In this document: piece by piece, positions 1 to 7,590 of the stretch | How positions within the stretch are numbered: position 1 is the first letter of the stretch | Layout: every line of letters starts with the position of its first letter | DNA from: CAZBDV01 sp964490765 | GTDB taxonomy: Bacteria; Cloacimonadota; Cloacimonadia; Cloacimonadales; JAJBBL01 | Direction of reading: 5' to 3' | Assembly (NCBI GenBank): GCA_964490765.1 | Contig: CAZBDV010000034.1 | Span: 1-25,795, forward strand | Length of the DNA: 25,795 nt | The notes under the pieces: model-generated | The model's database searches: none | Seen by the model: only the letters and a program-made list of their open reading frames with translations | What the model was told of the DNA's origin: nothing | Made by a program: the position numbers and the translations under genes

Positions 1-11
1 GGAGAACATAA

Positions 12-632
12 ATGGAATATTCTGAAAAGGTACTGGATCATTTTATGAATCCCCGTAACAGGGGAAAGATCGACAATCCGGATGCCAGAGCTACTGAAGG
101 TAGCCCGGCCTGTGGAGACCAGGTCACAGTTTATCTTAAGGTCAATCCGGAAACACTCGTTATAGAGGATATCAAATTCCAGTCTTACGGTTGTGCCTCC
201 AATATTGCTACCGGCTCTATCATAACCGAGATGGCAAAAGGGAAGACTATCGAAGAGGCGAAGAAGATCACCTGGCAGGATGCTGCTTCTGAACTGGACG
301 GCCTCCCACCGATCAAGATGCACTGTTCGGTTTTGGCAGTAGATACACTGCGAGCTGCAATCAAGGAGTATGAATTAAGTCATAATCTAGCCGAGAAGGA
401 GGAGTTCTCTAAGGATACGATCCTCGCCGAACTGGAGAAGATACTCTATCCGAAGGTTGGAAAGAACCTCATCGAATTGAAGATGGTCAAGTATGTAGGC
501 TGGGATGAGGGAACGGCGATCATTGACCTCGATGTTCCAAAATTCGATGAATATCGCGACAATATTGCCGACGAGATCAGGGAGCATCTGGAAAAATATC
601 CGGAAATCAAAGATATCAAGATCACTATATGA
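12..632 (+). CDS. NifU/IscU-type Fe-S scaffold fused to a MIP18-like domain
   Basis: Predicted scaffold on which Fe-S clusters are built in the cytoplasm before transfer to apoproteins. Residues 1-125 match the NifU N-terminal/IscU fold, with the three cluster-ligating cysteines at C34 (PACGDQ), C61 (YGCASN) and C105 (IKMHCSVLA). Residues from about 136 to 206 do not look like the usual Nfu domain, as there is no CxxC. They instead resemble the MIP18/DUF59 fold seen in SufT, PaaD and the N-terminus of Mrp: a helix, a KVGKNLIEL segment, a strand pair, and an ending IKDIKITI. The start has GGAGA eight bases upstream. The 5' neighbour is outside the window; a cysteine desulfurase would be expected. 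The scaffold assignment is firm, and the C-terminal domain identity is by pattern only. Confidence 0.87.
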   Translation: MEYSEKVLDHFMNPRNRGKIDNPDARATEGSPACGDQVTVYLKVNPETLVIEDIKFQSYGCASNIATGSIITEMAKGKTIEEAKKITWQDAASELDGLPPIKMHCSVLAVDTLRAAIKEYELSHNLAEKEEFSKDTILAELEKILYPKVGKNLIELKMVKYVGWDEGTAIIDLDVPKFDEYRDNIADEIREHLEKYPEIKDIKITI

Positions 633-773
633 CCTGGATTACTACTTCTGAACCCCTCCTCTAAGAGATAGATGTGCCATCTCTGCAGACATTTTACCTT
701 GCTGGTTAAGGGTAGCTGCCATTAATCTATCACAATATGTGCCGGTAAAAGATCTCGAATTTATTCCTGTTTT
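633..773. other. Convergent intergenic gap, no convincing terminator
   Basis: This 141-base gap separates the ends of the NifU-like gene and btuC. It holds a short hairpin at 670-682 (AGATG, 3-base loop, CATCT) and an imperfect palindrome at 706-725 (TTAAGGGTAGCTGCCATTAA). Neither is followed by a clear T run, so a rho-independent terminator is not supported. Confidence 0.4.
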
Positions 774-1700
774 CTATCTGTTTCTGGCGAAACAATAAAT
801 AAAGAATGGACAACCGATAAAGGCTGTGATTACTCCGACAGGTATTTCTATTGCCGTCAGATGCATGGCGATAAAATCGCAGAAGATCAAGAATACTGCC
901 CCGGCGAAGGAACTGAATAGAAAAACCTTACGCTGATCGTTGCCGAAGAGCATTCTTACGATATGGGGAACAAGCAGGCCGACGAATCCAATGATCCCGG
1001 CATAGGCAACAGTAAATCCGACCAGAATAGAGCTGACTATAAAGACCTTTCTTCTCAGTTGCCTGACCTCGATGCCAAGACTCGAAGCGATCAGATCACC
1101 ACTCGTCAGAATGTTGAGTTTATCGGAAAGAGTATAGAGATAGAACATCAGCAGTAGTGATATACCTAATATTACACGGAATATCGTCCATTCCCGCATA
1201 CTGAAGATATGGCCGAGATTACCCATCAGAATTCCAATTATACTTCCTATCTCCTCCTGGTTAAGATAAAGGAGAAGCGAGATCAGGGCCGAACAGAACA
1301 TACCGGCAATAATCCCCGAGAGGAGCAGCTTCGTGGAACTGAAAAAGCCACCGACCTGGGCAAGATACCAGACTATAAGGATCAAAAGGAGTGCTCCTGT
1401 AAAGGCGAAGACCGGTATCAACAGGTATAAACCGATGATAATAGCTGTTACTCCTCCAAGGGCAGCTCCAGAAGAGACTCCGAGTATGTAAGGTTCGGCT
1501 AAAGGGTTGTTGAGCATTATCTGATACACAGACCCCACACCACCGAGAACGAAACCACAGATAAAGGTCAGCAACAGTCGCGGGAACCTCACCTGTGCTA
1601 CAATATAGCTGGTCGGAGTTCGATAACTCAGATAGAGATAGATAACCACCGCCGCGAAGACGAGAAACAGGAATATGCGGAGAACCGTTTTGCTCTTCAT
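774..1700 (-). CDS. btuC: B12/iron-siderophore ABC transporter permease (BtuC/FecCD family)
   Basis: Inner-membrane permease of a type II ABC importer. It is a hydrophobic protein of 308 residues with many membrane segments. FecCD signatures are visible: RFPRLLLTFICGFVLG near the N-terminus, NNPLAEPYILGVSSGA next, the cytoplasmic coupling stretch GFVGLLVPHIVRMLFG that contacts the ATPase, and an ending EIPVGVITAFIGCPFF. FecCD permeases also carry haem and siderophores. The cobalamin riboswitch upstream of the operon is what points to a corrinoid substrate. The start overlaps the btuF stop by four bases (ATGA), implying translational coupling. No ATPase (btuD) gene follows; transcription runs out into the gap at 633-773. 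At 308 residues it is slightly shorter than typical (about 330). Confidence 0.88.
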   Translation of the reverse strand: MKSKTVLRIFLFLVFAAVVIYLYLSYRTPTSYIVAQVRFPRLLLTFICGFVLGGVGSVYQIMLNNPLAEPYILGVSSGAALGGVTAIIIGLYLLIPVFAFTGALLLILIVWYLAQVGGFFSSTKLLLSGIIAGMFCSALISLLLYLNQEEIGSIIGILMGNLGHIFSMREWTIFRVILGISLLLMFYLYTLSDKLNILTSGDLIASSLGIEVRQLRRKVFIVSSILVGFTVAYAGIIGFVGLLVPHIVRMLFGNDQRKVFLFSSFAGAVFLIFCDFIAMHLTAIEIPVGVITAFIGCPFFIYCFARNR

Positions 1701-2521
1701 AGTTCGTGAAACATCCTTTTCAGTAAAGATATCCCCTCTGTTATTCGTGGTCCAGCCCGGAGGATAATATCGGGATCTATATCTTCTATCCCGTAAATAC
1801 GGTCGTCAAGGCAGGCAGTGATGTTCTGCCAACCCTTGCGTGTTTTGACCTCTCCCGGTGTTAGTCCCGGATAGGTGAGGATAATGATCTCCGGGTCCCT
1901 GTCGATTATATCTTCAGCTCTTACCCGGCTATAATCGCGAGGCAGGCTGTCGAAGATATTATCACCCCCGGCGAGCTCTACTATCTCTCCGATAAAGGAG
2001 TTGCGAGATATGCTCATGATCGGATTACCGTAGATCTCAAGATATACTCGTGGACGTTGCTGACCGGAGTAGCGTAACCCTTCTATCTGCAGTTGTAAAG
2101 AATCAGCTAAAACTATACCCTTTTCCTGCATTTCCAGGTGTCCGGCAATCTCTCTGATTCCGGCCAGGAGTTCAGGGATCGATTTTGGATAGATCATTAC
2201 AGTCTTTATCCCAACCTTGTTAAGATCACGGGCGAGCATCTCCTGCTCGAGTCCGGACGTAAAGACGATTGACGGACGAAGGGCGATGATCTTCTCTCTG
2301 CTTACTGCTCCGAATTCGCCGACCTTTGGAAGAGATGCAAGTTCGACTGGATAATTCACCTCGGCAGTAACACCAACGATATTGGTACTACCCTGTAGTG
2401 CATAGATGATTTCACCCACTTCCGGGGAGGTTACGACATATCGGGGAGATGTATCCTCTTCCCGCTCTATACTGCAGGAGAGGATAAGCACCAGGCCGAG
2501 TAATAAAACAAGAACTCTCAT
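1697..2521 (-). CDS. btuF: Corrinoid-binding lipoprotein of an ABC importer (BtuF-like)
   Basis: Solute-binding protein that captures cobalamin or another corrinoid in the periplasm and delivers it to BtuC. The N-terminus is a lipoprotein signal with lipobox ILSC and acylation site C16, so it is likely membrane-tethered rather than free. The body is a BtuF/FhuD-type bilobal fold: RYVVTSPEVGEIIYAL (first strand and helix), VGEFGAVSREKIIALRPSIV (typical of the family), and VYLEIYGNPIMSISRNSFI opening the second lobe after the linking helix. The GGAGG ribosome-binding site at 2530-2534 can pair inside a hairpin in the riboswitch leader. Substrate is inferred from the riboswitch; without it a siderophore would be equally possible. 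Confidence 0.85.
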   Translation of the reverse strand: MRVLVLLLGLVLILSCSIEREEDTSPRYVVTSPEVGEIIYALQGSTNIVGVTAEVNYPVELASLPKVGEFGAVSREKIIALRPSIVFTSGLEQEMLARDLNKVGIKTVMIYPKSIPELLAGIREIAGHLEMQEKGIVLADSLQLQIEGLRYSGQQRPRVYLEIYGNPIMSISRNSFIGEIVELAGGDNIFDSLPRDYSRVRAEDIIDRDPEIIILTYPGLTPGEVKTRKGWQNITACLDDRIYGIEDIDPDIILRAGPRITEGISLLKRMFHEL

Positions 2522-2523
2522 AC

Positions 2524-2601
2524 TTCTATCCTCCGATAATCAGCAATAATGGGGTAGCAAAAGGATAGAATCTTCTGTCGGTTCCTTCTTCCGCAGAACC
2601 G
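2524..2601 (-). promoter_or_regulatory. Riboswitch expression platform hiding the btuF ribosome-binding site
   Basis: Two helices are visible on the minus strand between the aptamer and btuF. The first is CGGTTC/GAACCG (2601-2596 with 2584-2579, 11-base loop). The second pairs TTCTATCCT (minus strand, 2570-2562) with AGGATAGAA (2532-2524), nine perfect base pairs around a 29-base loop. The AGG of the second helix is part of the GGAGG ribosome-binding site. There is no T run, so control looks translational rather than by termination. Confidence 0.65.
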
Positions 2602-2768
2602 GGCAGACGACTCAATGGCAGGTTTCCTGGCTCACAGCTGGTTTCCTACCAGGCCTTCCCATGACTCACTGTCACAGTGACCTGGCACCTATAATGCTGC
2701 TTACAGTGGCGGAGACCGCTTCCGCTTTTAACGGAATTCCCTCTTTTGCTCACCATTAAGCTCTATAA
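2600..2768 (-). promoter_or_regulatory. Cobalamin riboswitch (adenosylcobalamin/B12 element)
   Basis: The minus strand upstream of btuF contains the class hallmarks in order: a G-rich AAAAGAGGGAATTCCG region near 2735-2755, the conserved GCCACTGT at 2710-2703, the GGGAAGG element at 2660-2654, and a near-perfect B12 box AGCCAGGAAACCTGCC at 2632-2617. Only one base differs from the AGYCAGGAGACCTGCC consensus. High cobalamin should shut down btuFC. Edges are approximate. This is a well-known RNA class and identification is by motif, not by covariance scoring. Confidence 0.93.
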
Positions 2769-2917
2769 CTACTCTTTTTATTCTATCGCTGCTGTCAAGA
2801 TAATAAGATTATCCACCGGACTCCTGTAATGAACGAAGCTGTATCCTCTTTCAGGTTGAGCAGGTAAAGCTGTATTGTCGCCAGAGTATGATATAACCCT
2901 CAGCTATCTGATTTCGG

Positions 2918-2946
2918 TTGACATAAAAATTCAGAGGTATGAATAT
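2918..2946 (+). promoter_or_regulatory. Possible promoter of the pfk gene
   Basis: A perfect TTGACA at 2918-2923 is followed after 17 bases by GAATAT (2941-2946), three of six matches to a -10 box. This leaves a leader of about 65 bases before pfk. The -10 is weak, so the call is tentative. Confidence 0.35.
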
Positions 2947-3018
2947 GCCATTAGTATCAGGGGATTTCTGACATACGATATCTTATAACATAAAGATAAT
3001 TTAGCAGGAGGTATGATA

Positions 3019-4236
3019 ATGGAGTTAAGAGGAAAAGTTGTTGTAGCGCAGGGTGGTGGACCAACCGCTGTGATCAATCAATCACTCGTTGGGGTAGCAC
3101 TCGAAGCACGTAAGTTCCAGCAGGTAAGTCGTGTTTATGGATCACAACACGGTCTGGCCGGTATACTCAATGAGGATTTTCTTGATCTAACACAGGAGAC
3201 GAAGCACAATCTGGAGCAGGTAGCAACAACACCCTCTTCAGCCCTCTTATCTACGCGGGACAAGCCAGATGAGAAGTACTGTCGTGAGATATTCAAAGTC
3301 CTGAAAGCCCATAATGCCCGGTATTTTTTTTATATAGGTGGTAACGATTCTTCAGAAGCTGTGGCGATAATCAATGAAGAGGCCGAGAAATCCGATTATG
3401 AGTTCCGGGCAATCCATATACCGAAGACTATTGACAACGACCTTGTTTTGAACGATCATACACCAGGTTACGGATCGGCAGCTCGCTTTGTGGCTCAGGC
3501 CTTTATGGGAACTAACCTCGACAACAGATCACTTCCGGGAGTTTATATCGGCGTTGTTATGGGAAGGCATGCGGGCTTCCTCGTAGCTGCTTCCTCAATT
3601 GCTCAGAAATATGCTGATGACGGTCCACATCTCATCTATTTCCCGGAAAGGGCTTTTAGTAGAGAGAAATTTCTGCAGGATGTAAAGAACGTCTATGAGA
3701 AGTATGGGCGTTGTGTTATTGCTGTATCGGAGGGAATACAGGATAAAGACGGTATTCCGATTGCTACTAAACTTGCTGCCATTATCGAACACGATGCGCA
3801 TGGCAATGTTCAGCTTTCAGGTTCAGGCGCTCTCGGCGATCTGCTTGCCAGGTATGTAAGGGAAAATCTGAAGATCAAGCGGGTGCGGTCAGACACTCTC
3901 GGTTATCTTCAACGTTCTTTTGTCGGCTGTGTTTCCGATATCGACCAGTTCGAAGCGAGGGAAGTGGGCGAGAAAGCCGTACAGTATGCAATCTGGCATA
4001 ATCTCGATGGCTCTATTGCCATCGTTAGAACAGGGTATTATTCTGTAGATTATAAACTCGTCGGGCTGAAAGATATTGCCGGTAAGACGAGGCTTATGCC
4101 CGATGAATTCATCAATTCTGAAAGTAACAATGTAACCGACGCTTTCAAGTTTTACGTCAGACCGTTGTTGGGCTCCGGGCTGGCGACTACACACAGGATT
4201 AGGGCGCCTAGAGCACCTAAACTATTGAAGGATTGA
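3019..4236 (+). CDS. pfp: Pyrophosphate-dependent 6-phosphofructokinase
   Basis: Cytoplasmic glycolytic enzyme phosphorylating fructose 6-phosphate to the 1,6-bisphosphate, predicted to use PPi instead of ATP and hence to be reversible. Residues count from 3019. GGPTAVINQSL near residues 13-23 is the N-terminal phosphate-binding turn. GGNDS at 107-111 carries Asp where ATP enzymes have the second Gly of GGDGS. PKTIDND at 135-141 carries Lys where ATP enzymes have Gly (PGTIDND). These are the two classical PPi-use markers. MGR at 181-183 is the sugar-phosphate motif. AGGAGG at 3006-3011 lies seven bases before ATG 3019 but only one base from ATG 3013, so 3019 (405 residues) is preferred. The gene stands alone between the riboswitch region and a strong hairpin. 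Confidence 0.92.
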   Translation: MELRGKVVVAQGGGPTAVINQSLVGVALEARKFQQVSRVYGSQHGLAGILNEDFLDLTQETKHNLEQVATTPSSALLSTRDKPDEKYCREIFKVLKAHNARYFFYIGGNDSSEAVAIINEEAEKSDYEFRAIHIPKTIDNDLVLNDHTPGYGSAARFVAQAFMGTNLDNRSLPGVYIGVVMGRHAGFLVAASSIAQKYADDGPHLIYFPERAFSREKFLQDVKNVYEKYGRCVIAVSEGIQDKDGIPIATKLAAIIEHDAHGNVQLSGSGALGDLLARYVRENLKIKRVRSDTLGYLQRSFVGCVSDIDQFEAREVGEKAVQYAIWHNLDGSIAIVRTGYYSVDYKLVGLKDIAGKTRLMPDEFINSESNNVTDAFKFYVRPLLGSGLATTHRIRAPRAPKLLKD

Positions 4237-4283
4237 ACCGGAAAGAGAAATATCAACAAAGTAAGTGAATTGATTCAATAGAT

Positions 4284-4324
4284 ATAACACAGGGGAACAG
4301 CGATACGCTGTCCCCCTGTGTTAT
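4284..4324. terminator. 19-bp hairpin between pfk and the convergent VWA gene
   Basis: The arms 4284-4302 and 4306-4324 pair over 19 positions with a single mismatch and a three-base loop (ATA). The hairpin lies 48 bases after pfk and 7 bases after the VWA gene stop. T runs are poor on both strands, so it may act as a bidirectional terminator or as a 3'-end stabiliser. Confidence 0.7.
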
Positions 4325-4330
4325 AACTTC

Positions 4331-6328
4331 TTAGAGGAGCCCCCACTTCTTGCGGAGATAAAGTTCTACACAGAAGGCCAGAAGGAAGAGGGTAATGATT
4401 AACCAGTGACGGTATAGTGGAATCTCCAGCATCTGTCTCTCTATTGTAGATACGGCTCTTTCCAGACTTATCTCACTTAAGTCCTGTTCTTGAATTGCGG
4501 TTCCGTTTGTCTGGCGGGAGATGAAACTGAGGAGCGGGTAGTTGAAACCCCGGTTACGCCTTTCTGCATCTATATCAGATATGATAAAGCCTCCTTCAGT
4601 TTTGTTTCCGGTTATATCGTCGCTGATCTCATAGCTGTAATGTCCTGCCTGTAGTTCCCTGATATCCAGACTGTAATAGCGAGAGTCAAAAACGAGGAAT
4701 TCCTGAAGAATCATCTCATCCTCCTCAGCGAAAAGAGTGATCTTCGGATTAAGTCCTTGGTGAATGGATAGGGTTTCGTCATAGGCAGTCAGCCTGATAT
4801 TGACCGGTTCGCCGAGAAAATAGCTGTTTTTATCGGTCATTGCAATAAAACTGCTCTCTGTCGGGTTGCTGAGCCAGGAAGAGAGATTAGTAATGAATTC
4901 GTTATACTGTTCCCCTTCACCCCTTAACTGCCAGCGCCAGAGGTTGAGGAGAGCAAAGCAGATAACCCTTCCCTGTTGATATTCGCTCAATACGATAGCC
5001 GGACTCTGCTCTTCGTTATTGAAGCGGGCAAGGATCTCAGAATGGAGGAGGGGCTCGACATAGAGCAGATCGAGAGTTGGGATGTTGTTATGGTCGAGGT
5101 CACTGAAGGTCTGATATTTTCTACTCTCCGGAGTAAAGAAGAGTGTATTGCGAAAGGTCCGTTCGATCCCGGAGGGTTTGAGAGCAAGAATATCGGTCAG
5201 TTCAGCTAACGGTTTGCCGAGAAAGAGTAATCCTCCACCGTTACTGATGAAATGTTCCAGAAGTTCGATCTGTTCAGTCGTGAATGAGAGATTACCCTGA
5301 TTGATAAAGACAAGCATCTGCAGATGGTCTGGGAAGAGATCTCTGAAGGGGAGACGATCCCTACCGGAGTAGAAAACACCATTTTGACTCCGGAAGACAC
5401 GGACATCTTTGCGGTCATCTCTTCTCAGAGCAGAGTTCAGGAACATTACATCCCAGTTCAGTACATCAGTAAGAATATATACTCCTGAACGTTTATCGAG
5501 AACTCTAATCGCTCCCGGGAATGTATTATTACCGAGATTGAATTCTTCACTATCCGGAGCTTCGATCTCAACCCTGATAGGATAGAGTCCGGATTCGGCG
5601 AAAATATGCTCGAAAGTTATCTGCTGGATATTCTCTTCTGAGAAGTTCACTGTTTTCTTATCAATCAGCCTGTCCTCAAGATAAAGTGAGAGTTCGGCCT
5701 CTTCGTCATAGTCATCGGCAAAGACATCGGCGATGATGTAATTTTCCTCTTCGGTATAGGCTGTCGGATTATAAAAGAGTGTATTGATCCCGAGGTCAAA
5801 GTCTTCCACCTCATATTCGGTAATGACAGTCCAGATCGGGATATTCAGACGGTTGACGATATCGAGTTGTTGATCATTAAACCAACCATCCGAAAGGAGA
5901 ACGATGTTCTCGATATTTTGCAGGCTTTCCTTTTCGGCCAGTTCCTGGAGTGTTCTGGTCAGATCCGTGCGGGTCCTGCTCCCCTCGATACCGTCAGCAA
6001 AATCATAGTGAGCTATTTCATAATTCTTCTGTTTCATCTCAGTTTCCAGGATTTCCCGAAAGCTCTCCATCTTATCCAGTTTACTGACCTCGCCTGCCGG
6101 GAGGTCCATACTGTATGAATTATCGGTGAGAAATACCATAACCGGCCGGATAGTGACCGATCTGCTGATATTGAAAATGGGATTAAACAGGAGAAGTAAT
6201 AGAATAACAACAGCGATAGTCCGCAGCCCGAAGAGAAGAATTCTCCTCTTTTGGGAGATTTCCGGTATCGTAGTTCGGTAATAGTAATATATCAGCAGCA
6301 GAGCAGGTATTAGCAGAAGGAAGAGCAT
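4331..6328 (-). CDS. Membrane-anchored VWA protein with a glutamine-amidotransferase-like domain
   Basis: Function unknown. Residues count from ATG 6328. Two membrane segments at about 1-16 and 31-50 precede a von Willebrand A domain (about 60-170) with an intact MIDAS metal site: D69-x-S71-x-S73, a candidate T121, and D147 in LLSDGW. A beta-sandwich (about 175-285) and a GATase1-like Rossmann domain (about 290-490, with LVFINQG and HFISNGGGLLFLG) follow. No GxCxG nucleophile elbow is present, so it is unlikely to be an active amidotransferase. An Ig-like domain and a C-terminal membrane helix (about 640-660) end the protein. A GTG at 6343 also opens the frame, but GGTGGAG sits nine bases before ATG 6328, two bases after the upstream stop. 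It is the last gene of the rnc series. Similar proteins in FCB bacteria are annotated only by domain. Confidence 0.8.
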   Translation of the reverse strand: MLFLLLIPALLLIYYYYRTTIPEISQKRRILLFGLRTIAVVILLLLLFNPIFNISRSVTIRPVMVFLTDNSYSMDLPAGEVSKLDKMESFREILETEMKQKNYEIAHYDFADGIEGSRTRTDLTRTLQELAEKESLQNIENIVLLSDGWFNDQQLDIVNRLNIPIWTVITEYEVEDFDLGINTLFYNPTAYTEEENYIIADVFADDYDEEAELSLYLEDRLIDKKTVNFSEENIQQITFEHIFAESGLYPIRVEIEAPDSEEFNLGNNTFPGAIRVLDKRSGVYILTDVLNWDVMFLNSALRRDDRKDVRVFRSQNGVFYSGRDRLPFRDLFPDHLQMLVFINQGNLSFTTEQIELLEHFISNGGGLLFLGKPLAELTDILALKPSGIERTFRNTLFFTPESRKYQTFSDLDHNNIPTLDLLYVEPLLHSEILARFNNEEQSPAIVLSEYQQGRVICFALLNLWRWQLRGEGEQYNEFITNLSSWLSNPTESSFIAMTDKNSYFLGEPVNIRLTAYDETLSIHQGLNPKITLFAEEDEMILQEFLVFDSRYYSLDIRELQAGHYSYEISDDITGNKTEGGFIISDIDAERRNRGFNYPLLSFISRQTNGTAIQEQDLSEISLERAVSTIERQMLEIPLYRHWLIITLFLLAFCVELYLRKKWGLL

Positions 6329-6330
6329 CT

Positions 6331-7590
6331 TTAGAATCTCCACCTTGAGGTAATGCCCAGTCCTATACCTTTCAGATAATTGCTCGGGATCGGTGAGCCG
6401 ATTGTCTGCAGCCCGATTTCTAGATCATAGCTTCTTGCAGACCAGCCCGCTCCGTAGGAAAATGAGTAACGTTCCGAACCGAGACCAGGGCTGAAACCTA
6501 TTCTTAAGGGAATATGTGGTCTGATGAAATACTCTGCTCCCATAGAAATTTCCGGTGTTTTATCTGTTAGAACGCTATTAACATACCCCTGTTTCCAATC
6601 AACTGAAAGATTGAAATCATAGAGATGATAGATTGCCGCTATTCTGGTTGTGATCGGGAGTGAAGTTGTGAAACTACCGCTCTCTTCGACAGTTTCATCG
6701 CTTAAGAAGAAATCTTTGTCCAGATCAATAATATAGAGACTGTCGGCAGAGGCTGTATAAGTTCTTTGTTCTATCTCTCCAACCCAGTGGATGAATCCGC
6801 CGAGATTGTCTATGGTCAATCCTACAGTGAGATTATCGTTGATATCCGACCGGAAACCGACCAGGCTCTTCATACCGAACCCGTTTTCTCCAAACTTAAG
6901 GACTACCTGCTGCTCGAGATTTAACCCATCGTTATTGATGAGTAGTGTACCACTGTATTTCTCGGTCGTTATGACACCGTAACCGTAAAGCAGGCTGAAA
7001 GCTATGCCAGTATGAATTGTATAATCCCCCAGATATAGAGTGTAAGGGCTGATCCCGGCAGTCAGGTCCGTATATCCAATCCCCTCCAGATGGTTGTTAT
7101 CTTTCGTGAATTTGTAAACGCGGTCGTATTCGTTCCCGAGAAGGAGGAGTTCAACATATTCCGATGATAGTTTACCCCTTATGTGTAAATTAACTCGCGC
7201 AGAGAGAGCAATACCAGGCAGGTGTATTCCTGCCAGGGTATGGGAGATGTCGGTATTGAGAGTGAGGTGCTTTTTCAACCCAGCAATTATGTTTTGTTTA
7301 TCAGAATCTGTCAGATAGGTTCCGTTAATATCGTTATATTTTCCGATTGATAGGGCATTATTATCGATATTAAGGCCTGTATTAATAATAAAGAGTTCTC
7401 CCCGATAAAACACTGGATAAGCGAGGTTGGCCGGATTCCAGTAATTCGCTTCTGCACCATGTGCCCTCAGTGAGTAGCTACCTGCAAGAGAGATCGAGCC
7501 TGCCGAACCGGCAAAGAGTCCTGCCGAAGATGTCAGTAACAGGATTAGAAGTGTGAGATAGAGCAGTTTAACAGACATTACTTCAGTCAT
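6331..7590 (-). CDS. Outer-membrane beta-barrel protein, PorV/DUF5723-like
   Basis: Predicted outer-membrane protein of 419 residues with no known function. A hydrophobic signal peptide (about 8-27) ends in LFA before GSAG. The sequence then has GAEANYWNPANLA (45-57), typical of the FadL/TraF/UPF0164-like barrels whose N-terminus reads 'NPA-L'. The remainder is alternating amphipathic strands rich in Tyr and Gly, for example SMGAEYFIRPHIPLRIGF and LEIGLQTIGSPIPSN. The protein ends in aromatic RWRF, the BAM recognition pattern. The ATG is directly adjacent to the upstream lipoprotein stop (TAG then ATG). ATG 7578 would also keep the signal peptide. No clear ribosome-binding site is seen, suggesting coupling. 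Confidence 0.72.
   Translation of the reverse strand: MTEVMSVKLLYLTLLILLLTSSAGLFAGSAGSISLAGSYSLRAHGAEANYWNPANLAYPVFYRGELFIINTGLNIDNNALSIGKYNDINGTYLTDSDKQNIIAGLKKHLTLNTDISHTLAGIHLPGIALSARVNLHIRGKLSSEYVELLLLGNEYDRVYKFTKDNNHLEGIGYTDLTAGISPYTLYLGDYTIHTGIAFSLLYGYGVITTEKYSGTLLINNDGLNLEQQVVLKFGENGFGMKSLVGFRSDINDNLTVGLTIDNLGGFIHWVGEIEQRTYTASADSLYIIDLDKDFFLSDETVEESGSFTTSLPITTRIAAIYHLYDFNLSVDWKQGYVNSVLTDKTPEISMGAEYFIRPHIPLRIGFSPGLGSERYSFSYGAGWSARSYDLEIGLQTIGSPIPSNYLKGIGLGITSRWRF

Noticed and set aside
2793..2798. TTGACA on the minus strand upstream of the riboswitch as a btuF promoter
   Set aside because: The -35 is perfect but no acceptable -10 box lies 16-18 bases on (AGAGTA or AAGAGT), so I do not annotate it, although the riboswitch must have a promoter nearby.
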